A DNA stretch of 64,000 nt from Rheinheimera sp. 4Y26 (GCF_025245835.1 NZ_JAOBWS010000009.1:62001-126000), one strand, 5' to 3'; shown: positions 35,022-44,840, counted from the stretch's first letter. Program-made: numbers and translations. Notes: generated from the sequence alone by a model not told the origin.

Positions 35022-36644
35022 TCACACCAGGGCTTCACTGCCTTGTTGTGTCATCGACAGCGCAACAGCTTCCGCCACTTTAATACCGTCGATGCCGGCC
35101 GATAAAATACCGCCGGCATAACCCGCGCCTTCACCGGCCGGATACAAACCTTTGATATTGATACTCTGGAAATCCGCGCCTCTTTTAATACAAATTGGCG
35201 ACGAAGTTCGGGTTTCTACCCCAGTTAATAATCCTTCAGGCCGGGCAAAACCTTTGATCTGTTTATCAAAAGCCGGAATGGCTTCGCGGATAGCGGCTAT
35301 CACATAATCCGGTAACACCCGGGATAAATCGGTCAGTTTTACACCAGGGGTATAAGAAGGCTCGACATCACCCAGTTCAGCCGAGGCTTTACCAGCCAGA
35401 AAATCGCCAATCAGCTGCGCCGGCGCATCATAATTACGGCCGCCCAACTCAAAAGCCTGGGCTTCCAGTTTGCGCTGCAGCTCAATACCGGCCAGCGGAT
35501 GGCCGGGGTAATCGCGCTCAGGGTCTATGCCAACCACAATGGCGCTGTTGGCGTTGCGCTCATTGCGTGAATATTGACTCATGCCATTGGTCACCACCCG
35601 GCCTTCTTCAGAAGCCGCAGCCACCACAGTGCCGCCAGGACACATACAAAAACTGTATACAGTGCGGCCATTGTCGCAGTGATGCACCAGCTTGTAGTCG
35701 GCCGCACCTAAAATGGGGTTACCGGCATTAGGGCCAAAGCGGCACTCGTCAATCATCGACTGTTTGTGCTCAATGCGAAAACCTACCGAGAAGGGCTTGG
35801 CTTCGATATACACACCACGTTTAAACAACATTTCAAAGGTGTCACGGGCACTGTGTCCCACCGCCAGCACCACATGTTTGCTGTGCAGGGTTTCGCCATT
35901 GGACAACTTCAGGCCGGTTAACTGGCCATCTTCAATCAGCACATCGTCAACCCGGGTGCTAAAGCGGATTTCACCACCCAGTTCAATAATACGGGCGCGC
36001 ATTTTTTCCACCATAGTCACCAGTTTAAAGGTGCCGATATGGGGTTTGCTGACATACATAATTTCGTCCGGCGCACCGGCCTCGACAAATTCGGTCAGCA
36101 CTTTGCGGCCATAATGTTTTGGATCTTTCACCTGGCTGTATAACTTGCCATCGGAAAAAGTACCGGCGCCACCTTCACCAAACTGCACGTTAGATTCGGT
36201 ATTCAGTGGTTTTTTCCGCCAAAAACCAAAGGTGTCTTTGGTGCGTTCCCGCACTTCTTTACCACGTTCGAGAATAATGGGTTTAAAGCCCATTTGCGCC
36301 AGCAACAAACCGGCAAATAAACCACAAGGCCCAAGGCCAACCACCACAGGTCTTTCATTGAGGACGGCGGGCGCCTTGGCAACAAATTTGTAGCTGGTGT
36401 CGGGGGATGGTTTGACATGGGGATCTTTGGCAAATTTTTGCAGTAATTTTGCTTCCTGCTCCACCTCAACATCCAGCGTGTAAATCAGCTGAATATCAGT
36501 TTTTTTCCGGGCATCATAACCCCGTTTAAACATGCTGAAACTTTTTAATTGGGCAGGCAAAATGCCTAATTTGCTGACAATAGCGGCGGGTAAAGCGGCT
36601 TCATCGTGGTTCAGCGGTAATTTAATTTCGGTTAAACGGATCAT
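35022..36644 (-). CDS. FAD-dependent dehydrogenase (COG2509)
   Basis: A 540-residue flavoprotein. A 90-residue N-terminal domain (LTEIKLPLNHDEAALPAAIVSKLG) precedes the FAD-binding Rossmann motif GLGPCGLFAGLLLAQMG. QFGEGGAGTFSDGKLYSQVK and FCMCPGGTVVAAASEEGRVVTNGMSQYSR are characteristic of this family, and GLYPAGEGAGYAGGI closes the FAD site. The group is widespread and its reaction is not defined; a redox role on an unknown substrate is likely. AGGAAA precedes the ATG. It is divergent from the ferredoxin gene, 195 bases away. Confidence 0.92.
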   Translation of the reverse strand: MIRLTEIKLPLNHDEAALPAAIVSKLGILPAQLKSFSMFKRGYDARKKTDIQLIYTLDVEVEQEAKLLQKFAKDPHVKPSPDTSYKFVAKAPAVLNERPVVVGLGPCGLFAGLLLAQMGFKPIILERGKEVRERTKDTFGFWRKKPLNTESNVQFGEGGAGTFSDGKLYSQVKDPKHYGRKVLTEFVEAGAPDEIMYVSKPHIGTFKLVTMVEKMRARIIELGGEIRFSTRVDDVLIEDGQLTGLKLSNGETLHSKHVVLAVGHSARDTFEMLFKRGVYIEAKPFSVGFRIEHKQSMIDECRFGPNAGNPILGAADYKLVHHCDNGRTVYSFCMCPGGTVVAAASEEGRVVTNGMSQYSRNERNANSAIVVGIDPERDYPGHPLAGIELQRKLEAQAFELGGRNYDAPAQLIGDFLAGKASAELGDVEPSYTPGVKLTDLSRVLPDYVIAAIREAIPAFDKQIKGFARPEGLLTGVETRTSSPICIKRGADFQSINIKGLYPAGEGAGYAGGILSAGIDGIKVAEAVALSMTQQGSEALV

Positions 36645-36839
36645 GACGGTTTCCTATCGGTGTCTTAGCCGCTGCAGGCAGGGCTCACAAGATGGTATTG
36701 GCCAGCCATTTTACGTGAATTTAACGACAGCCGCGCGACAAATTGCCATTGCACAAAAAATCCACGCTATCTTGTAATTTCAGTGTTGTTGCGTAAAATC
36801 CGCGACTTATTTTCACCAGCCACCACCACGGAGCAACGC

Positions 36840-37169
36840 ATGGCCTTTGTAGTCACAGACAACTGCATCAAATGCAAATACACCGACTGTGTGGCTGTGT
36901 GTCCGGCCGATGCATTTTATGAAGGGCCAAACTTTCTGGTGATTAGCCCAACCGATTGTATTGACTGCGGTTTGTGTGAACCAGAGTGCCCGGCAAATGC
37001 CATTTATCAGCAAGACGCTTTAAACGAAGCGCAAATTCCCTTTATTGAGCTTAATGCCGAGCTGGCCAAAGTCTGGCCCAATATCACCGAAGTCAAGCCG
37101 GCGCCGGCCGACGCCGATGCGTGGAACGGCGTGCCGGACAAGCTGCAATATCTGCAAACCGACGAATAA
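36840..37169 (+). CDS. fdxA: seven-iron ferredoxin (3Fe-4S/4Fe-4S)
   Basis: A 109-residue ferredoxin with [14 protein letters not shown] at the start and [12 protein letters not shown] at 39-50, the arrangement of 7Fe/8Fe FdxA proteins, in which the first motif gives a 3Fe-4S and the second a 4Fe-4S cluster. The C-terminal extension of about 50 residues ([19 protein letters not shown]) is typical of FdxA. The frame is open to 36783, but homologues begin at [10 protein letters not shown]. It transfers electrons in the cytoplasm; the partner is unknown. Confidence 0.95.
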   Translation: MAFVVTDNCIKCKYTDCVAVCPADAFYEGPNFLVISPTDCIDCGLCEPECPANAIYQQDALNEAQIPFIELNAELAKVWPNITEVKPAPADADAWNGVPDKLQYLQTDE

Positions 37170-37181
37170 CCTGCGCTGGCT

Positions 37182-38096
37182 TTAGCCATTGACCACACTG
37201 AATAATTGCTGCTCCAGAGAACGGCCCAGCGTTAACTGGCGGTACGGCAAACCTTCTGCGCGCAGCAACGCCAGCACAGTCAGATCCAGATCAGGGCAAA
37301 GCTCGCGGTCATAACAAAGACCAAATTCGTTTTTCTGCAGCAATTCCACTTTTTGCACGCCGGGCAACTGGCTCAGCAGCAACTGTACCCTTTGGTTGTC
37401 ACCTTGTTCGAGCTGAACTGTCAGATAACCGGCAACACCTTGCTGATGGGTTGGCTGTTGTTGTTGCAAGCGACCGTTTTCCAGATACAACACTGTGCCG
37501 CATAACCGTTCCAGCTCAAAAATATTGTGGGAGCTGATAATAAAAGTGGCTTCTTTGGACAATGAGGCAATGAGTTTACGCACCTGCATTGCATTCACCG
37601 GATCCAGACCCGCAGTCGGCTCATCCAGCATCACTAACTCGGGCTGTCCCAACAAAGCCTGGGCAATAGCGACTCTTTTGCGCATGCCATGGCTCAGTGC
37701 CGTGGCTTTTTGTTTGCCGTTTTCCGCCAAATCCACCAGCGCCAGCACCCGTGCTGTTTCGGCTTTGGCCGTGGCCGGGTTCATGCCTTGCAGCCGGCCG
37801 TAAAATTCCAGCTGGGTTTGCACCGAAAAATTCGGGTCCAGCTGCGCGTCCTGTGGCAGGGCGCTGACCCGGCCAAATAAACTGCTGCTACCGGGCTTAT
37901 GGCCGAGAATTTCCAGCTGACCGGCGCTTGGGCTGATATAACCACAAAGCAAACTAAACAAAGTGGTTTTACCGGCGCCGTTCGGGCCTATCAGCGCAAT
38001 GGGGTCACCGGCTTCCAGGCTAAAATTCAGATTGTCTAAAACTGTTTTACTACCAAATTTTTTTGATAAGGCTTGTGCCCGGATCAACGCTGTCAT
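37182..38096 (-). CDS. ABC transporter ATP-binding protein
   Basis: A 304-residue ABC ATPase with Walker A (LIGPNGAGKTTLFSLL), signature (LSHGMRKRVAIAQAL), Walker B (LVMLDEPTAGLD) and the His switch in FIISSHNIFELERLCG. The last 70 residues form an extra beta-rich domain (GYLTVQLEQGDNQRVQLLL). The start ATG overlaps the permease stop by four bases (ATGA at 38093-38096). The pair resembles NosFY/YhaQ-type exporters; the cargo is unknown. Confidence 0.93.
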   Translation of the reverse strand: MTALIRAQALSKKFGSKTVLDNLNFSLEAGDPIALIGPNGAGKTTLFSLLCGYISPSAGQLEILGHKPGSSSLFGRVSALPQDAQLDPNFSVQTQLEFYGRLQGMNPATAKAETARVLALVDLAENGKQKATALSHGMRKRVAIAQALLGQPELVMLDEPTAGLDPVNAMQVRKLIASLSKEATFIISSHNIFELERLCGTVLYLENGRLQQQQPTHQQGVAGYLTVQLEQGDNQRVQLLLSQLPGVQKVELLQKNEFGLCYDRELCPDLDLTVLALLRAEGLPYRQLTLGRSLEQQLFSVVNG

Positions 38097-38920
38097 AATG
38101 CTTTTCCTTTCATCACTAACCAGGCCAGAGTTAACAACACTGCAGTTTGTGCCAGCGGTAAACCCGCATATTGCAGGGTGTTCCAACCCTGTTCACCAAG
38201 TAGCAACGGCAGCTGCGCACCTGGCAGATATTCCAGTAACCAGAGAAAATCAGGCCAATACCAAATCAGGGTGCTGAGCAGCCCCATCAACAGGCCAGAG
38301 CCCACAATAGCCAGGCTAATCGCCAGTTTGGACGAGCGCACCAGCGCCGAACAGAGCGCCATCAGCGCGGTAAAAGGAGCCAGTACAATCAGCAGGTTTA
38401 TCCAGACTATCAGCGCATGCTCAAAGGCCGCCAGCGGCAGTGAACCTAACCGCCAGCCCGCCAGCACTAAAGTAGCCAGCAAAGACAACAACACCAGCAG
38501 CGCCTGCACCAGCATCTGACCGGCAAATCGCCCCAGCACTATGGCGCTGCGGCTGGTTCTTAAGGTCAGAAAACGTAAAGTGCCGCGCGAGCGGTCGCTG
38601 GCGGTTTGGTCCGCACTGGTGAGCACGGCCACCAGCGGCAATAACAATAAAGTGATGAGCCAATACACACTGAGTTCCGGTAATGGCCAATTTAATAAAT
38701 TATGTAAACCCACCATGCCAAAGACCCGGCCCAGCATGCCCTGAACCTCAGGTTGTTGCAGCTGGACACTGGCTTCAAAAATGGGGTAACGCAGCAGGAA
38801 ATACCAAATCACACTAAAAGCGCCCAGTGCAAACCAGCCACGGGGGCTGCCGACCAGACGATAAAGCTCAAAACGCGCCAGTAAAGCGCAATGGCTGACA
38901 AAAGCGGGGAAGTTGGTCAT
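38093..38920 (-). CDS. ABC-2 type permease
   Basis: A 275-residue integral membrane protein with about six helices (first at 32-47, others at 80-105, 136-160, 165-190, 198-220 and 250-268). ADQTASDRSRGTLRFLTLRTSRSAIVLGRF is the cytoplasmic coupling loop typical of the ABC-2/NosY family. It precedes its ATPase in the operon and overlaps it. Together they form a full exporter. Confidence 0.9.
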   Translation of the reverse strand: MTNFPAFVSHCALLARFELYRLVGSPRGWFALGAFSVIWYFLLRYPIFEASVQLQQPEVQGMLGRVFGMVGLHNLLNWPLPELSVYWLITLLLLPLVAVLTSADQTASDRSRGTLRFLTLRTSRSAIVLGRFAGQMLVQALLVLLSLLATLVLAGWRLGSLPLAAFEHALIVWINLLIVLAPFTALMALCSALVRSSKLAISLAIVGSGLLMGLLSTLIWYWPDFLWLLEYLPGAQLPLLLGEQGWNTLQYAGLPLAQTAVLLTLAWLVMKGKAL

Positions 38921-39035
38921 CAGATTGTCCTTTTCACTATGAATAGGTCAAAAAGAGCAAATCTGATGCCACTTAATAAAAACTATAAAATCAATAACTT
39001 AATAAAACAAGCAAAAATGACTGCGGTGAATTTGA

Positions 39036-39251
39036 CTAATAATTGGTGAAGTTTTCCTCAGCATTAAGCCGATAACGCTTTTTAAGCCAAAAATAACTGA
39101 ACCAGGAGCAGCACAAACAAATACAGCTCCAGCAAAATCTTTGTTTCAGATTCAGATCAACCCGACTGAGGATCAATAACAAAGGGGCATACCAAAAATA
39201 CAACACCCCAACCACCAGCAATATAGTGTTTAAATCTGGCAATAGTTCCAT
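39036..39251 (-). CDS. small membrane protein
   Basis: A 71-residue protein with two hydrophobic helices (NTILLVVGVLYFWYAPLLLIL and CICLCCSWFSYFWL) around a charged turn (SRVDLNLKQRF). ATG at 39251 has AAGGGC eight bases upstream; 39272 is an alternative. No family recognised; whether it is translated cannot be proved from sequence. Confidence 0.5.
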   Translation of the reverse strand: MELLPDLNTILLVVGVLYFWYAPLLLILSRVDLNLKQRFCWSCICLCCSWFSYFWLKKRYRLNAEENFTNY

Positions 39252-39371
39252 TTTGCCCTTGCTCCATTCCAATTGTTCAAACTGGGCGCATGGTAGGCAA
39301 GAAAGCGGCGAATTTCAACATTAAACCACACAACAAATAAACAATTTAAAAACAAATTTACCTAATATTGC

Positions 39372-40712
39372 TTAGAACCAACGATCCTGCCATTTACCGT
39401 AATGGAAGTAACCCCATTGACCCAAGCGGCGTAGTGCCGGTAGCGGAAACTTCGGCAGCGCAGTTTGATATAAAGGCAGCTCTGGTAAAGCCAATCCCAT
39501 CACCCGCTCGGCCAGCCTTTTCCCGGCCTGCACCGAAAAAGACAAACCACTGCCACAATAACCCATGCTGTACAGCACATCACCGCGCTCATCGGCTTGA
39601 TAAATATGTGGAATATCATCGAGCGCCATACAAACCCAGCCCGCCCATTTATATTGATAACGGATAGGTTGCAGCGCCGGAAAGCTCAGTTTCAGCACCT
39701 GCAACAAACGTTCGGCGTAATAAGGGTTTTCGGCATCTTTGCCGGTAATAGCACCGCGGCCACCAAACAGCAGCCTGTTGTCAGGCAATTTACGGTAATA
39801 ATATTTTAGTGCCCTGGTGTCCATCACCACATGACTGGTCAGAAAGTTACAAGCCTGTAGCTGAGCTTCCGTCAGCGGCTCAGTCACAATAATTTGTGAC
39901 AGCACAGGTAAAGTGCGCGCCTGAATACCAGGATGGAAGTTTTTGGCGGTATAACCATTGGTGGCTATCACTACTTTTTTGGCAGTCACTATGCCCTGAG
40001 GAGTGTGTAGTTGCTGTTTGCCACCCACAGCCTGCATGCTGAGCACAGGCGAGCCGGTATAAATACGGGCGCCGGCTTCACGCGCCAGTCGTTGATAACC
40101 CCAGGCCAGTTTTAGCGGATTCACGCCAAAACCATCGGCATAACGCAAGGCCCCAAAAGCTTGCTGGTCGTCCACATATTGCTGACGCACCTGCTGTTGA
40201 CTCAGTACTTCTACCTGATAACCAAACATCTGTTGCTGCAACGCCGCCTGGGCAGCTATCACTTTCACCATGGCCGGTTTATGCGCCATGCGCAGGTAAC
40301 CCGGCGCCTGCACTTCACAGTCAATGCCTTTACTGATCAGCGCCTTGACCGTATCCACCCCGGCACAAAACTCCTGGTAAATGCCGCGCATCACCGCATC
40401 GCCCCATTGTTTTTGCATCTGGGCATAAGGTTTACGGCCACTGGATTTGAGCACAAAACCGGCATTGCGGCCGCTGCAGCCCCAGGCTGTCTGGTTGGCT
40501 TCGAGCACCACAGCTTTGACTCCATGTTCAACTGCCAGATGATATGCGGTGGATAAGCCGGTGTAACCGGCACCAATAATGACAACGTCAAGATCCAGAT
40601 CGCGGTTTAATACCCCGTCAGCAGCGGGAGCTGGGCCTGAATGTTGCGCCCAGTAACTATCCGGATAGGGTTCAGCCTGACCGGCAAAGGTATGGTGCAG
40701 CGGATCGTACAT
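39372..40712 (-). CDS. FAD-dependent amine oxidase (DadA/PuuB-like)
   Basis: A 446-residue flavoprotein with dinucleotide motif VVIIGAGYTGLSTAYHLA near residue 48 and WGCSGRNAGFVLKSSGR, typical of gamma-glutamylputrescine oxidase-like DAO proteins. IPHIYQADERGDVLYSMGYCGSGLSFSVQAG is the C-terminal FAD segment. Relatives oxidise secondary amines or D-amino acids to imino compounds and release hydrogen peroxide. GAGG seven bases before the ATG at 40712 favours this start over one five codons upstream. The acetyltransferase gene is divergent, 99 bases away. Confidence 0.88.
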   Translation of the reverse strand: MYDPLHHTFAGQAEPYPDSYWAQHSGPAPAADGVLNRDLDLDVVIIGAGYTGLSTAYHLAVEHGVKAVVLEANQTAWGCSGRNAGFVLKSSGRKPYAQMQKQWGDAVMRGIYQEFCAGVDTVKALISKGIDCEVQAPGYLRMAHKPAMVKVIAAQAALQQQMFGYQVEVLSQQQVRQQYVDDQQAFGALRYADGFGVNPLKLAWGYQRLAREAGARIYTGSPVLSMQAVGGKQQLHTPQGIVTAKKVVIATNGYTAKNFHPGIQARTLPVLSQIIVTEPLTEAQLQACNFLTSHVVMDTRALKYYYRKLPDNRLLFGGRGAITGKDAENPYYAERLLQVLKLSFPALQPIRYQYKWAGWVCMALDDIPHIYQADERGDVLYSMGYCGSGLSFSVQAGKRLAERVMGLALPELPLYQTALPKFPLPALRRLGQWGYFHYGKWQDRWF

Positions 40713-40811
40713 AACAAACCTCATCAAAAACCATCAGCCAGCTGCAACTGGCATTCTTTGGCAGCATCATGGCAAGATATGGCTTTATTGCCAAGCCATT
40801 CAGATCAGCTT

Positions 40812-41378
40812 ATGACGTCAAACAATATCCAGTATTTCGAACTCCAACCAACTGATTTTGCAGAAGTGATTGCCCTGGGTAACAAGGTGCATGGTGACGG
40901 TTATTTAACGGCTGAACTACTCGATGCTTATTACCGGCAAGGCATCCACTGTGGCATCAATGCCGGGCGCATCGCACGCTGCGGCAATACCCTGGCCGGT
41001 TTCAGACTTGCCTTTGCCGCCGGACAATGGCAGCCGGATCAATGGTGCAGCCCGGCATTGTGGCAATTGCCGCCTGATGAGGTGGCTTATTTTAAATGCA
41101 ATACTGTGGCGCCGCAGTTTCAGGGCCAGGGCATTGGTGGCCAGTTATTGCTGCAATCTATTCAGGCATTAAAACAACAAGGTGCCCGCGCCGGTGTTGC
41201 GCATTTATGGCAACAAAGCCCGGGCAATGCTGCGGTGAAATATTTTCGTCAGCACGGTGGTGTGCTGGTGCAAGAACATCCGGATAAATGGCGGCAGGAC
41301 AGCCTGAATGGTTATGCCTGTGTGCGTTGTGGTTTTGACTGCCACTGTTCGGCAGCCGAGATGATTTTACGTTTTTAA
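40812..41378 (+). CDS. GNAT acetyltransferase with C-terminal Cys cluster
   Basis: A 188-residue GNAT-like protein. YFKCNTVAPQFQGQGIGGQLLLQSIQALKQQG carries strand 4 and the acetyl-CoA loop (QGQGIG). The C-terminus has a Cys cluster, CVRCGFDCHCSAAEM, that may bind a metal or form a small knuckle; this is uncommon in simple GNATs but known in some. The ATG at 40779 is also possible and would add 11 residues; neither has a strong ribosome site. Acceptor unknown. Confidence 0.8.
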   Translation: MTSNNIQYFELQPTDFAEVIALGNKVHGDGYLTAELLDAYYRQGIHCGINAGRIARCGNTLAGFRLAFAAGQWQPDQWCSPALWQLPPDEVAYFKCNTVAPQFQGQGIGGQLLLQSIQALKQQGARAGVAHLWQQSPGNAAVKYFRQHGGVLVQEHPDKWRQDSLNGYACVRCGFDCHCSAAEMILRF

Positions 41379-41534
41379 AACCAGCCGCAACTGCCAACCG
41401 AGGATGACAAACGGCGGCAGTGCAGCTGTGGGAGAGGCAGCTTTATCCGGCCCTGTAACACACCGCCCCAGAGGCCACCACAGCCAGACGGTCAGGAGTC
41501 CACCCCTGCCTATTAAAGCCGGGTGGCGGATAAA

Positions 41535-41548
41535 GTTTCACGTGAAAC
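41535..41548. promoter_or_regulatory. parS-like ParB-binding palindrome
   Basis: GTTTCACGTGAAAC is a perfect 14-base palindrome, equal to the inner 14 bases of the chromosomal parS consensus (TGTTTCACGTGAAACA). The outer bases here are A and C, so the 16-base site matches at 14. ParB clamps load at such sites around the origin. No second copy was found in the window. Confidence 0.75.
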
Positions 41549-41616
41549 CCTGTACTGACTGAAGGACTGACAAATCAACCAAAGACTAGCGCCAAATTTT
41601 TCCGTCAGCAGCAAAA

Positions 41617-41630
41617 TGTAAGCGGTTTCA
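41617..41630. promoter_or_regulatory. LacI-family operator
   Basis: TGTAAGCGGTTTCA fits TGNAANCGNTTNCA, the consensus of LacI-family operators that control sugar-related TonB receptors in Alteromonadales. It lies 346 bases before the TonB receptor start at 41976, rather far for direct repression, so it may serve a distant promoter. Confidence 0.6.
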
Positions 41631-41975
41631 TTAGCAATGATTGCACAGAATCTGTGCGGCCGCAAGTTGCGCTGTTGCCAGCAGCTCTAACCTCGCAATC
41701 CAAGCCAGTCAGAGCCAAACAACAAAGTGCGGCAACTTCTCTGTTGACCAGCAAAGCTCAAGCCGCAGCCACTATTCCCGGTTAAATTGTCGCCAAATTG
41801 GTGACTAAACACTCACTTAGCTATCTAAACGTCCATTTCTTGCCGATTTTTGTGCCTATCGCTGTTTTGTTTCTATAGAATGCGCCGCCCCGCCAGCCGG
41901 GGCTTTGATTCGCTTTTTATCCGACACCGATGACGCCAAAGGTTTTGCCTGTCGCGTCTGCATTTCGAGGTACAG

Positions 41976-44840
41976 ATGTTTCGTCGTTCATTATTAACCC
42001 AGGCAGTCACCTTAAGTGTGCTCTCTGCCACCGCACTCAGCAGTTTTCAGTTACAGGCTCAACAACAAAACGCCGACAGCACAGCTGCTGTAGAACGTAT
42101 TTCGGTGACCAGCTCGCGTATTCTGCGTGAAGGTGCCATAGCGCCGTCTCCTGTCACTTCAATCAGCGGTGCTGATCTCGTCGACACAGGCGCCACCAAC
42201 ATTGGTGAAGCCTTAAATGAACTGCCGGCGCTGGCGTCTACCTATTCTCTGGCCAACTCAGGTAACTCTATTGGCACCGCCGGTTTAAGCCTGCTCGACT
42301 TACGCGGTATGGGCAGCTCCCGCACCCTGGTTTTGGTGAACGGCAAACGCCATGTGGCCAGCAGCGCGGGCACAGCATCCGTTGATACCAACACCATTCC
42401 TACCGCCTGGGTAGAATCGGTGGAAATTATCACCGGCGGCGCTTCGGCCATTTACGGTGCTGACGCTGTGACAGGTGTGGTGAACTTCAAACTGAAAAAA
42501 GACATTCAGGGTCTGGAGTTAAGCGCCACGGCAGGTAAAGCCAACGACAACCCGCTGGCCAACCAGAAATACTCTTTCTCTTATGGTCAGGACATTGCCA
42601 ATGGTGATGGTAACCTGGCTTTTGCCGCTGACTTTGCCACACAAAATGACATTAACGCCACTGAGCGCAGCCAAACCCGCACCTCTTATATGTCTTTGAC
42701 CAACCCGGCCAGCAAAGATAAAAAAGATGCCAACGGCAACACTATTCATGACGGCATCGCCGACAAAATTACTTTTGGTAATGCCGGTTATTACGACAGC
42801 TCAATCAACGGCAACTTCCTGCTGAATAATGTCTGGTACACCTTTAATCCGGACGGTTCAGTACGACCACAAAACATGGGCACTTTGTTCCCGCTGGACG
42901 CCGCCTGTGTTGATTGTGAGTTTTTAAATCTGCGTGAATACAACGATTTACAGCCAGCCTTTGACCGTTACAGCTTTAATCTGAAAGGCGATTATGATCT
43001 GACGGCCGATCTGAACCTGGCAGCATCGGCCAAACATGTGGTCAGCAAAGCCGACTCTGTGAATCAGCCAAGCTTTTTTGAATATGGCAGCGCGTTACAA
43101 ATTAAGCGTGACAACGCTTATATCACGCCAGGTCTGGCGGCTTTAATGGACAACAATGGCAAAAACAGCATTGCCATTCACCGTTTTAACAAAGACGCCG
43201 GTCGGCGGATGGAAGAAAACACCCGTACCACAGACCAATTTAACCTGAGCTTAAGCGGCCAGTTAACAGACGACTGGAGTTTCGAAACTTTTGCCACCCA
43301 TGGCCGTACCCGGCTGGAGCAGATTAACCGTAACAACCTGATCCGCAAAAACTTTGCCCAGTCGATTGATGCAATCAAAGATGAGAATGGCAATATTGTC
43401 TGCCGTGATGCAGCAGCGCGCGCTGCCGGTTGCGTGCCAACCTCAGTGTTTGGTTATGGCGCAGTCAATCAGGCAGCCATCAACTGGTTTAATACCTCAT
43501 CATTGTCCACCAGCGCTATTGAACAACAAGTGGCTGGCGGCAGTGTGTCCAACAGCGCTTTATTTGACGTACCAGCCGGTAGCGTAGGTGTGGCCGCAGG
43601 TGTGGAATACCGCCGTGAACAAAGTGACAGCACCCCTGACGCTTTTGCTGCCACAGGCGCCACTTTCCTCAATGCATTACAGGAAACGCACGGCAAATTT
43701 AACGTCAAAGAAGCTTTTGGTGAAGTTTCTATTCCGTTATTAACCGATATGTTGCTGATCCAGGACTTAGCTTTTGATGCAGCAGTGCGGGTTGCCGACT
43801 ACAGCACTATTGGCAATGCCACCAGCTGGAAAACCGGCCTGGACTGGACCATCAATGACGAAATCCGTGTTCGCTCTACTTATTCAGTGGCGCTGCGTGC
43901 ACCAAACATCAGTGAATTGTATCGTCCACTGAACCAGACCTATTTCTCACGGCTGCAAGACCCTTGTGATCTGCGTTATAAACAAAACGCCACCTGGGCT
44001 GCCAACTGTGCTGCGCTGGGCATTCCGGCTGACTTTGTGGCCAAGGCAACGGGCGCCAGCATTGAAGGCCGCGCTGGCGGTAATCCAGACTTACAAGCGG
44101 AAGAGTCAAACAGCCACACTGTAGGTTTTGTTTATCAGCCTGAATGGATTGAAGATTTCACCTTTACCCTAGACTACTGGTCTATTGAAATTGACGAAGC
44201 CATCAGCACCGTATCGGCCCAGGACATCCTGAACAAATGTGTGGATGCCACGACGGGTTTATCGGCGCAGTTCTGCAACCTGATTCAACGGGACCCTGTC
44301 AGCCACGAGCTGAAACTGATCACTTCAACTTCACAAAACGTGGCCGCCCAAACGGCGGAAGGTGTCGATTTTGAAGCTGGTTATGATCTGGATCTGTTAG
44401 GCGGCCGCTTAAAAACCAAACTGATTGGTACTTATTTAGGCTCACGAAAAACTTTCTCTTTCCAGAACAACCCGTCACAGTTTGAACAACGTGCCGGCAC
44501 TGAAGGTGAAGCAGATTGGCAGGAAAACCTGTCGTTAAGCTACAGCTATGATGCCTGGACCGCCACCTGGAAAACCCGTCATATCAATGGCGTGAGCTTG
44601 TACACTGAACAGGAACTGGCGAAAAACCCGGATCCACGTGATTTGATGAGCTATGGCAGTTATGTGTTAACCGACATCAGCCTGGGTTACCAGTTTGAAA
44701 ACGGCGTCAACTGGGCTGTGGGTATCGACAACCTGTTTGACCGTGGTTTACCTGGTGTCAGCACTGGCACCACCACAGCAGGCGCCAGTTATGACAACGT
44801 GGGTCAGTTCTTCTACACCACAGTGTCTTACAAAATGTAA
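41976..44840 (+). CDS. TonB-dependent receptor
   Basis: A 954-residue receptor with signal peptide to about residue 29 (LSSFQLQAQ), plug beginning VERISVTSSRILREG, SSRTLVLVNGKRHVASS, and the VEIITGGASAIYGADAVTGVVNFKL motif. The barrel has YSVALRAPNISELYRP and ends TTTAGASYDNVGQFFYTTVSYKM, with Met rather than the usual Phe at the terminus. It belongs to the large TonB-receptor group used for sugars or peptides. GAGG precedes the ATG. The ligand is unknown; the LacI-type site upstream hints at a carbohydrate but is not proof. Confidence 0.93.
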   Translation: MFRRSLLTQAVTLSVLSATALSSFQLQAQQQNADSTAAVERISVTSSRILREGAIAPSPVTSISGADLVDTGATNIGEALNELPALASTYSLANSGNSIGTAGLSLLDLRGMGSSRTLVLVNGKRHVASSAGTASVDTNTIPTAWVESVEIITGGASAIYGADAVTGVVNFKLKKDIQGLELSATAGKANDNPLANQKYSFSYGQDIANGDGNLAFAADFATQNDINATERSQTRTSYMSLTNPASKDKKDANGNTIHDGIADKITFGNAGYYDSSINGNFLLNNVWYTFNPDGSVRPQNMGTLFPLDAACVDCEFLNLREYNDLQPAFDRYSFNLKGDYDLTADLNLAASAKHVVSKADSVNQPSFFEYGSALQIKRDNAYITPGLAALMDNNGKNSIAIHRFNKDAGRRMEENTRTTDQFNLSLSGQLTDDWSFETFATHGRTRLEQINRNNLIRKNFAQSIDAIKDENGNIVCRDAAARAAGCVPTSVFGYGAVNQAAINWFNTSSLSTSAIEQQVAGGSVSNSALFDVPAGSVGVAAGVEYRREQSDSTPDAFAATGATFLNALQETHGKFNVKEAFGEVSIPLLTDMLLIQDLAFDAAVRVADYSTIGNATSWKTGLDWTINDEIRVRSTYSVALRAPNISELYRPLNQTYFSRLQDPCDLRYKQNATWAANCAALGIPADFVAKATGASIEGRAGGNPDLQAEESNSHTVGFVYQPEWIEDFTFTLDYWSIEIDEAISTVSAQDILNKCVDATTGLSAQFCNLIQRDPVSHELKLITSTSQNVAAQTAEGVDFEAGYDLDLLGGRLKTKLIGTYLGSRKTFSFQNNPSQFEQRAGTEGEADWQENLSLSYSYDAWTATWKTRHINGVSLYTEQELAKNPDPRDLMSYGSYVLTDISLGYQFENGVNWAVGIDNLFDRGLPGVSTGTTTAGASYDNVGQFFYTTVSYKM

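Larger units (their letters stand above)
41379..41975. other. 597-base gap holding parS-like and LacI-type sites
   Basis: No gene is seen. The region contains the two sites listed below, and its last part must carry the promoter of the TonB receptor at 41976. Confidence 0.6.
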
